From: an uncultured Collinsella sp.
GTDB taxonomy: Bacteria; Actinomycetota; Coriobacteriia; Coriobacteriales; Coriobacteriaceae
Direction: 5' to 3'
Assembly (NCBI GenBank): GCA_902489855.1
Contig: CABUBS010000042.1
Location: forward strand, 1-13,114
DNA length: 13,114 nt
In this document: in pieces, positions 7,894 to 13,114 of the stretch
Layout of the letters: the number at the start of each line of letters is the position of its first letter
Position numbering within the stretch: position 1 is the stretch's first letter
Made by a program: the position numbers and the translations under genes
Notes under the pieces: generated by a model
Database searches by the model: none
Seen by the model: the letters and a program-made list of their open reading frames with translations, nothing else
What the model was told of the DNA's origin: nothing

Positions 7894-8412
7894 TTACGCC
7901 TCGATGCGACGATACGTCACGAACTCATAATCGACGCCCTCGTCACCCTCACCGGCGGCAATCGTCGCGACCCCGCTACGCTGCGCAATCTCCCACGCAG
8001 GATCGGCTTCCAAATCGGGAAAGTACGTATCCACGACATGGACGCAGTGGTTATGCGTGACCTCGGCCTCGACGCAATACGGCAAAAAATGCCGATAGAC
8101 ATCGCCGCCACCGATCACCCAGGCAACGGGCTCATCGGCAACCGCGGCGAGCGCCTCGTCGATACTATGCACCACGTCGACGCCCTCGGGGGCAAAGCTC
8201 TCGTCGCGGGTGAGCACGATATTGCGGCGGTTCTTGAGCGGACGCCCGCCGGGAAAACTCAGCAGGGTCTTGCGTCCCATGATAACCGGGCAGCCCTTGG
8301 TGCAGGCCACAAAATGGCGCATATCGGCGCGATTGGACACCACCATGTCGCCCTCGCACCCAATGCCCCAATCGTCACACACGGCGACGATAGCAGATAG
8401 CTTACACGTCAT
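7894..8412 (-). CDS. folA: Dihydrofolate reductase
   Basis: Reduces dihydrofolate to tetrahydrofolate with NADPH, recycling the dihydrofolate made by ThyA. 172 residues from ATG at 8412. Family marks: GIGCEGDM (16-23) at the Met20-type loop, acidic active-site D30 in RADMRHF, VIMGRKT (43-49) and the NADPH-binding VIGGGDVYRHFLP (99-111). The usual Pro-Trp before the active-site Asp (E. coli P21-W22) is Val-Val here (V24-V25). The start follows AGGTGG, which overlaps the thyA stop codon; GTG codons at 8421 and 8418 are in frame alternatives. Only nine bases separate it from thyA, so the two are an operon and probably translationally linked. This pairing supplies both halves of the dTMP/folate cycle. 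Confidence 0.95.
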   Translation of the reverse strand: MTCKLSAIVAVCDDWGIGCEGDMVVSNRADMRHFVACTKGCPVIMGRKTLLSFPGGRPLKNRRNIVLTRDESFAPEGVDVVHSIDEALAAVADEPVAWVIGGGDVYRHFLPYCVEAEVTHNHCVHVVDTYFPDLEADPAWEIAQRSGVATIAAGEGDEGVDYEFVTYRRIEA

Positions 8413-8421
8413 GAGCACCAC

Positions 8422-9270
8422 CTACACCGCAATGGGAATGTTCTTGACCTGCGGGCCGTGCTCATAGCCCTCGACGATCAGGTCATCGGTCGTAAACGCA
8501 TAGAAGTCATGCACATCGGGGTTGAGCGTTACCTTGGGTGCCGCAAACTGCGGACGCTCGATAAGCTCGCGGACGATATTGACATGACGGTCGTAAATGT
8601 GGGCATCGGCAATCACATGCAGCAGCTCACCGGGGATCATATCGACCGACTGCGCGACCATCATCAGCAAGATGGCGTACTGACAAACGTTCCAGTTGTT
8701 CGCGGCCAAAATGTCCTGGCTGCGCTGGTTGAGAATCATGTTGAGTGTGGGCTTATCGTCCTGCGGGCGCTGCGTGACGTTATAGGTCACGCTGTAGGCG
8801 CACGGATACAGGTGCATCTCGGACAGGTCGCTAAACACATAGGTGTTCGTCATAATGCGGCGGCTGTACGGCGTGTGCTTAAGATCGTACAGCACGCGGT
8901 CCATCTGGTCGAAATCGCCCTCGGCATAATGGCTCTTCTGGCCAATCTGATACCCGTAGGCCTTGCCGATGGAGCCGGTCTCGTCGGCCCACTCGTCCCA
9001 AATATGGCTGTTGAGGTCATGGACGTTATTGGACTTCTTTTGATAGATCCACAGAATCTCGTCCATCGCAGACTTAAGCGCCGTGCGGCGCAGGGTAAGC
9101 GCGGGGAACTCCTCGCGCAGGTCGTAGCGCGCCGTGACGCCAAAGTTTTTAATGGTATAGGCAGGGGTGCCATCCTCCCACACCGGACGGACCTTTTGGC
9201 CCTCGGTAGTGGTGCCATGGTCCAAGATATCGCGGCACATGGTTACAAACTGTTGATCAGCTTTGCTCAT
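8422..9270 (-). CDS. thyA: Thymidylate synthase
   Basis: Makes dTMP from dUMP using 5,10-methylene-tetrahydrofolate, releasing dihydrofolate that FolA regenerates. 282 residues. The catalytic cysteine is C157 in MHLYPCAYSVTYNV; family members usually have Pro-Cys-His there, so the following Ala (A158) is atypical. Other expected marks: GSIGKAYGYQ (99-108) matching the GDLGPVYG region, SRRIM (136-140), QRSQD (182-186) with dUMP-binding side chains, N194 in WNVCQYA, and AHIYDRH (223-229) near the C-terminal nucleotide site. The ATG at 9270 has a strong AGGAGG three to four bases upstream. It is the first gene of the thyA-folA unit and divergent from the DUF134-NifX gene. Confidence 0.96.
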   Translation of the reverse strand: MSKADQQFVTMCRDILDHGTTTEGQKVRPVWEDGTPAYTIKNFGVTARYDLREEFPALTLRRTALKSAMDEILWIYQKKSNNVHDLNSHIWDEWADETGSIGKAYGYQIGQKSHYAEGDFDQMDRVLYDLKHTPYSRRIMTNTYVFSDLSEMHLYPCAYSVTYNVTQRPQDDKPTLNMILNQRSQDILAANNWNVCQYAILLMMVAQSVDMIPGELLHVIADAHIYDRHVNIVRELIERPQFAAPKVTLNPDVHDFYAFTTDDLIVEGYEHGPQVKNIPIAV

Positions 9271-9304
9271 TGACCCTCCTGTCAGTCGCCTATAAGCGAG
9301 ATTT

Positions 9305-9333
9305 ATTGTAGCCCAGGCGTGCTCGACCCCACA
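9305..9333 (-). promoter_or_regulatory. Probable thyA promoter
   Basis: Minus-strand -10 TACAAT (9310-9305) is close to consensus; the -35 region 17 nt upstream (TGTGGG, 9333-9328) is weak. The start would lie about 30 nt before the thyA ATG. The TGTCA/TGACA site at 9348-9365 sits just upstream of it. Confidence 0.5.
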
Positions 9334-9347
9334 GCCCTAACATAAGC

Positions 9348-9365
9348 TGTCATTTCTGACATATG
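9348..9365. promoter_or_regulatory. Operator-like inverted repeat TGTCA-N4-TGACA
   Basis: TGTCA (9348-9352) and TGACA (9357-9361) face each other, and the second half continues as TGACATATG, the same nine bases found at 9410-9418. It lies between the thyA promoter and the DUF134-NifX promoter. A binding site for a dimeric regulator, possibly the encoded DUF134 protein, is inference. Confidence 0.5.
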
Positions 9366-9376
9366 CTAAAAATGCC

Positions 9377-9404
9377 TTGCTTTGCAGCGCGCACGCGTTA
9401 TCCT
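9377..9404 (+). promoter_or_regulatory. Probable promoter of the DUF134-NifX gene
   Basis: TTGCTT (9377-9382) and TATCCT (9399-9404) have a 16-nt spacer. The start would be near 9411, inside the TGACATATGTCA palindrome, a good place for a repressor. Confidence 0.45.
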
Positions 9405-9409
9405 ATTGT

Positions 9410-9421
9410 TGACATATGTCA
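9410..9421. promoter_or_regulatory. Operator-like palindrome TGACATATGTCA
   Basis: A perfect 12-bp palindrome 14 nt before the DUF134-NifX start codon, immediately upstream of its AAGGAG ribosome binding site. It shares TGACATATG with the site at 9357-9365. This is likely a protein-binding site; which protein binds it is unproven. Confidence 0.55.
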
Positions 9422-9435
9422 GATAAGGAGCGTGT

Positions 9436-10200
9436 ATGGCAGGAAGACGCGAGAAACTGCGCCGCGTCGGGATCATCCCCGAATATCGCGGCTTTACCCC
9501 CGATGGCCTGGCCAGCGGAGTCGCCATCGACATGACCGTCGACGAACTCGAGGTACTGCGCCTGTGCGACCTGGAAGGTCTCAACCAAAAGGCGGTCGCC
9601 CAGCAGATGGGCATCGCCCGTGCCACGGTTGCGGCAATTTGCAGCCGCGCGCATCGCAAGGTGGCCAATGCACTGGTTAATGGACGGGCGCTCGTTATCG
9701 AGGGTGGCAATATCGCGTACTCCCCCATCATCACATCAACGGCCGCATGGCCAGCTAAGGAGGTCGACACCATGAGGGTGGCAACGACGTACGAAAGCGG
9801 CAACATCTTTATGCACTTTGGACGCAGCGAGCAGTTCAAGATCTACGACATTCAGGACGGCAAGGTGCTCAACGAGCAGGTCGTGGGCACCGGCGGCACC
9901 GGCCACGGCGCCCTTGCGAGCCTGCTCGCCAACGGCGGCGTGGACACGCTCATCTGTGGCGGTATCGGCGGCGGCGCCATCAACGCGCTCGCCCAGGCGG
10001 GCATCACCGTCTATGCCGGCGCCCAGGGCAGTTGCGATGCATGTGTCGAGGCACTCATCGCCGGTACGCTCGCGCAGAACGGCGAGGCCACGTGCGGTTG
10101 CCATGGCCACGACCACGATCACACCCACGAGCATGGCGAGTCCTGCGGGTGCCACGGCCACCACGAGCACGAGGGTCACGAGGGCTGCGGTTGTCACTAA
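9436..10200 (+). CDS. DUF134 (UPF0251) DNA-binding domain fused to a NifX-type Fe-Mo cofactor domain and Cys/His-rich tail
   Basis: A 254-residue three-part protein. Residues 1-95 match DUF134/UPF0251, a predicted DNA-binding family: RRVGIIPEYRGFTPDG, VDELEVLRLCDLEGLNQ, a sigma-4-like helix-turn-helix (49-80), and ANALVNGRALVIEGGN. Residues 113-215 match the dinitrogenase iron-molybdenum cofactor (NifX/NifB C-terminal) family: MRVATTYESGNIFMHFGR, and GGVDTLICGGIGGGAINAL, with CDAC at 200-203. Residues 220-254 hold three CGCH motifs (220-223, 237-240, 251-254), with 12 His and 6 Cys in total. The ATG at 9436 follows AAGGAG at 9425-9430. No nif structural genes are in the window, so a role in nitrogen fixation is not supported; metal-cofactor handling, or metal-responsive control, is inference. 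Upstream operator-like palindromes suggest autoregulation. A second start signal lies at residue 113. Confidence 0.9.
   Translation: MAGRREKLRRVGIIPEYRGFTPDGLASGVAIDMTVDELEVLRLCDLEGLNQKAVAQQMGIARATVAAICSRAHRKVANALVNGRALVIEGGNIAYSPIITSTAAWPAKEVDTMRVATTYESGNIFMHFGRSEQFKIYDIQDGKVLNEQVVGTGGTGHGALASLLANGGVDTLICGGIGGGAINALAQAGITVYAGAQGSCDACVEALIAGTLAQNGEATCGCHGHDHDHTHEHGESCGCHGHHEHEGHEGCGCH
9756..9774 (+). promoter_or_regulatory. Internal ribosome binding site and ATG at the DUF134/NifX joint
   Basis: TAAGGAGG (9756-9763) is followed after eight bases by an in-frame ATG (9772-9774), residue 113 of the fusion and the first residue of the NifX-type domain. Strength and spacing are near ideal, better than for the gene's own start. 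It could give a separate 142-residue NifX-Cys/His product, or be the remains of two formerly separate genes joined in frame. Confidence 0.7.
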
Positions 10201-10244
10201 CGACGCGACACCGCGACCTCAGACAGCCCAATTTAACAAAAGCA

Positions 10245-10282
10245 GCGAAGGCCGCCCGGAACTTAATCCGGGCGGCCTTCGC
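10245..10282. terminator. Terminator between the DUF134-NifX gene and ffh (convergent)
   Basis: Perfect 16-bp GC-rich stem: GCGAAGGCCGCCCGGA (10245-10260) with TCCGGGCGGCCTTCGC (10267-10282), 6-nt loop. The minus strand continues TGCTTTTGTTAAATT, a T-rich tail, so it mainly ends the smc-ftsY-ffh operon; the plus-strand side has no T run. Confidence 0.88.
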
Positions 10283-10305
10283 CATATCAAGCTGTAATTG
10301 CAGCT

Positions 10306-11768
10306 CTACCTTTTATTGCGCATCTGCGCTTCCATCTGGCGCAGCAGGTCCATATCGGACTTGGGGCCGCCCGTTCCCAGGCCGCCCATACCGCCCAGAC
10401 CCATGGCGTCCAGACCGGGAATATTGGGCATGCGCATCTTCTTGCCCTTCTTACCCTTTTTGCCCTTCTTGCCGCCGGCCTGCGCCTGATTGGCCATCGT
10501 GCGCATGCGGCCCATCATCTTGTTCATCTCGCCCCACTGCTTCATAAGGCTGTTGACCTCGGTGGGGGTCACGCCGGCACCCTTAGCAATGCGGGCGCGA
10601 CGCTGGCCGTTGATGATGGAGGGACGCATGCGCTCCTCCTTGGTCATCGACATGATGATGGCCTCGTTCTTATCGAAGATGCCCTCGTCAAGGTTGCCGC
10701 CCATCTGATTAAGCGCGCGCTGGCCGCCGGGGAGCATGCCCAAGATACCCTTCATTCCGCCCATCTTCTTGACGGCCTTCATCTGATCGAGCATGTCGTT
10801 CATGGTAAAGCCCTCACGCAGCATGCGCTCGGCAGCCTCGAGCTGCTCGGCATCGGCCGCTTCCTGGGCTTTCTCGATGATGCCGACGACGTCACCCATA
10901 CCCAGAATGCGCTTGGCCATACGGTCGGGATAGAACGGCTCCAGCGAATCGGGCTTCTCACCCATACTCACGAACTTGATAGGCTTGCCGGTCACCTGAC
11001 GCACCGAAAGCTCGCCGCCGCCACGGGCGTCACCGTCGAGCTTGGAGATAATCACGCCGTCAAAGTCGGTGCGCTCGGCAAAGGTCGAAACCACGTTGAC
11101 GATGTCCTGGCCGGTCATGGCATCGACGACCATCAGCACCTGATCGGGCTTGACGGCCTTCTTAATGTCGACGGCCTCCTGCATCATCTGCTCGTCGATC
11201 TGCAGACGACCGGCGGTATCGACGATGACCACGTCGCGCAGGTGGTCAACGGCCTCTTGGATGGCGCCCTTGGCGATGTCGACCGGATGCGCACCGTCGC
11301 CGCGGAAGACTGGCACGCCGATCTCGCCGCCGAGCCACCGAGAGCGGGGCGGTAGACGTCGCACGCGGCGAGCAGCGGTGAGCGGCCCTGCTTCTTAAGC
11401 AGGTAGGCCAGCTTTACGGCCGCCGTGGTCTTACCGGAGCCCTGCAGGCCCACGAGCATGATGACATTGGGAATACGATTGCTAAAGACGAGCTTGCTCT
11501 CGGTGGAGCCGAGCATCTCGGTAAGCTCGTCGAGTACGATCTTGACGACGTTTTGCGCCGGCGACAGCGACTCCATGACCTCGGCGGTCATGCAGCGCTC
11601 CTTTGTCTTGGCGACAAACTCCTTGACGACCTTAAAGTTGACGTCGGCCTCGAGCAGCGCCATGCGAATGTCGCGCATGGCCGAGGTGATATCGGCCTCG
11701 GTCAGCTTGCCCTTGCCGCGCAGGCGGTCAAATGTGTCGTTGAGGCGATCGCTCAGGGAATCAAACAC
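10306..11768 (-). pseudogene. ffh: Signal recognition particle GTPase Ffh, broken by a frame change in the G domain
   Basis: Ffh binds 4.5S RNA and signal peptides and, with FtsY, targets nascent membrane proteins. GTG at 11768 with AAGGAG at 11780-11775 is the start. The first frame gives the N domain and G1 GLQGSGKTT (107-115), and ends in family sequence at CDVYRPA (136-142). The second frame resumes at LGGEIGVPVF (11334) and contains DTAGR, SKLDGDARGG, the M domain (MGGMKGILGMLPGG; NGQRRARIAKGAG) and a Lys/Gly-rich end. Between 11343 and 11334 only 8 nt are found where the family needs about 21 (Ala-Ile-x-Gln-Leu-x-x), so about 13 nt are missing. The 8 nt (CTCGGTGG) nearly repeat the next 8 (CTCGGCGG). 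As ffh is normally single-copy and essential, a sequence error is likely, but decay cannot be excluded. Confidence 0.88.
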
Positions 11769-11778
11769 TAGTCACTCC

Positions 11779-12696
11779 TTAGTTGGACTCGCCCACCAGG
11801 GCGCGGCAGAAATCTTTGGCGTTGAACTCCTGTAGGTCATCGACCTGCTCACCCACGCCGATGCGCAGGATCGGGAGCTTGAGCTTCTCGGCCACGGCCA
11901 TGGCGATACCGCCTTTTGCCGTGCCGTCGAGCTTAGTCATGATAATACCGTCCAGACCCAGCGCCTCGTTAAACTCGAGCGCCTGGTTCAGACCGTTCTG
12001 GCCGGTGGCGGCGTCGATCACAAGCACGACCGAGACCGGCATGGGGCCGGCGGCCATATTGGCGGCACGCTTGCGGGTCACGTTGACCACCTTGGCAAGC
12101 TCGCGCATGAGCTCGGGGCTCGTGTGCAGACGACCGGCGGTATCGATGAGCACCAGGTCGCTGCCGCGCTTATCGGCTTCGTCGAGCACGTCATAGCACA
12201 CGCTCGCCGGATCGGAGCCGCGATCGCGCTTAATGACCGGTACACCGGCGCGCTGACCCCACACATCGAGCTGCTCGATGGCAGCGGCACGGAAGGTATC
12301 GGCCGAACCGATCACGACATTCTTGCCGCGGGCGGCCATGGCGCTCGCGATCTTGCCGACCGTGGTCGTCTTGCCGGCGCCGTTGATGCCGACAAACAGC
12401 ACGCAGCTCGGTGTATCGGAGAACGGATCGCGCTCGACGGGCACAAAGTGGCCCTCGAGCTGCTCGGCCAGGGCGCGACGAAGCTGCGGGGCGGTCTTGA
12501 GGTTCTTCTTGGCCGCGGCATCGCGCAGGTCGTCGGAGACCTGAATGGCAACCTCGGCACCCATGTCACCCATGACGAGGGTGTCCTCAAGGTCCTCCCA
12601 AAAATCCTCGTCGACCTCGCCGCCAAAGTAAAAGACCTCGTTGAGGGCCTCGCGGCTGCGCTCAAGTCCGCGCGAGAGAGCGTCAAAGAATCCCAT
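11779..12696 (-). CDS. ftsY: Signal recognition particle receptor FtsY
   Basis: FtsY is the membrane-associated SRP receptor GTPase that docks Ffh-ribosome complexes at the inner membrane. 305 residues, short for the family because it lacks the long acidic A domain of enteric FtsY; the start MGFFDALSRGLERSRE is the usual amphipathic lipid-binding helix. NG domain motifs: G1 GINGAGKTT (103-111), ADTFRAAAIEQL (132-143), DTAGR (185-189), TKLDG (254-258) and the GVGEQVDDLQEF end. The ATG overlaps the smc stop by one base (TAATG), so translation is probably coupled. The next gene ffh starts ten bases after the stop, with its ribosome site overlapping the FtsY TAA. smc-ftsY-ffh is one operon. Confidence 0.97.
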   Translation of the reverse strand: MGFFDALSRGLERSREALNEVFYFGGEVDEDFWEDLEDTLVMGDMGAEVAIQVSDDLRDAAAKKNLKTAPQLRRALAEQLEGHFVPVERDPFSDTPSCVLFVGINGAGKTTTVGKIASAMAARGKNVVIGSADTFRAAAIEQLDVWGQRAGVPVIKRDRGSDPASVCYDVLDEADKRGSDLVLIDTAGRLHTSPELMRELAKVVNVTRKRAANMAAGPMPVSVVLVIDAATGQNGLNQALEFNEALGLDGIIMTKLDGTAKGGIAMAVAEKLKLPILRIGVGEQVDDLQEFNAKDFCRALVGESN

Positions 12697-13114
12697 TATG
12701 CATTCACGACCTTTCCGGTTTCGCGATCGAGTTTTTGCGAGACGACGCGACTGACGCCGTCGGCTTGCATCGAGACGCCGTAGAGAACGTCAGCGTCCTC
12801 CATAGTACGGCGCTGATGCGAGATTACCAAGAGCTGCGTATCGGAACGCAAGACATCGAGGGCGCCGATAAGCTTGGACAGGTTGGCGTCGTCGAGCGCC
12901 GCCTCGACCTCGTCCAGCACATAGAACGGCACCGTGCGCGTACGGTACACGGCAAAGAGCAAGGCGAGCGCCGTCAGGCTCTTCTCGCCGCCCGACATGA
13001 GCATCATCTTGGTGATGCGCTTGCCGCGCGGCTGCGCCACGACCTCGATGCCCGTCTCGGCCGGATGCTCGGGATCAGTCATCTCGAGGTGAGCCTGACC
13101 GCCCGGGAAGAGCA
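12696..13114 (-). CDS. smc: Chromosome segregation protein Smc, C-terminal part (runs off the right edge)
   Basis: Smc is the ABC-type ATPase of the bacterial condensin that organises and segregates the chromosome. About 138 C-terminal residues are visible: the start of the head half (LFPGGQAHLEMTDPE), signature LMSGGEKSLTALALLF, Walker B VLDEVEAALDD and the H-loop region LLVISHQR. These are the expected order in the Smc C-terminal head. The frame enters from the edge with no stop. The stop TAA overlaps the ftsY ATG. Confidence 0.95.
   Translation of the reverse strand, partial: LFPGGQAHLEMTDPEHPAETGIEVVAQPRGKRITKMMLMSGGEKSLTALALLFAVYRTRTVPFYVLDEVEAALDDANLSKLIGALDVLRSDTQLLVISHQRRTMEDADVLYGVSMQADGVSRVVSQKLDRETGKVVNA

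Noticed and set aside
8458..9273. A 271-codon plus-strand open frame opposite thyA
   Set aside because: No ribosome site or domain; the codon pattern follows the real minus-strand thyA.
9436..10200. Nitrogen fixation locus
   Set aside because: The NifX-like domain family is widespread outside nitrogen fixers, and no nitrogenase or other nif genes are in the window.

Overview
This is a G+C-rich bacterial chromosome segment made of core and house-keeping genes. The gene families, the smc-ftsY-ffh order, frequent GTG starts and the style of the proteins suggest an actinobacterial gut lineage of the Coriobacteriia, probably Collinsella or a close relative. This is inferred from the proteins; no 16S or marker search could be run.

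Layout from left to right: (1) the 5' part of ileS on the minus strand, preceded by a nearly complete transcriptional T-box leader with an AUC (Ile) specifier; (2) a divergent plus-strand glycerol-dehydrogenase-like oxidoreductase ending in a strong terminator; (3) a minus-strand block of a DUF523 protein and ftsH, with ftsH broken by two frame changes; (4) a plus-strand corrinoid adenosyltransferase gene with a stop at codon 5; (5) an isolated 18-bp inverted repeat; (6) minus-strand genes for a MATE transporter, a TrmH/SpoU RNA methyltransferase, and the folA/thyA pair of thymidylate synthesis; (7) a divergent plus-strand gene fusing a DUF134 helix-turn-helix domain to a NifX-type iron-molybdenum cofactor domain and a Cys/His-rich tail; (8) the minus-strand smc-ftsY-ffh operon (chromosome condensation and SRP targeting), with ffh broken by a frame change.

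The genes work in recognisable groups. ThyA and DHFR form the dTMP/folate cycle. FtsY and Ffh are receptor and GTPase of co-translational membrane targeting. FtsH is the membrane protease. IleS is controlled by uncharged tRNA-Ile. No mobile element, CRISPR array, rRNA or tRNA was seen.

The most unusual points are the DUF134-NifX-Cys/His fusion, with an internal Shine-Dalgarno/ATG exactly at the domain joint and paired TGACA/TGTCA operator-like sites upstream, and the concentration of lesions in three otherwise well-conserved genes (ftsH, cobO-like, ffh). The lesions may be assembly errors or real decay; sequence alone cannot decide.
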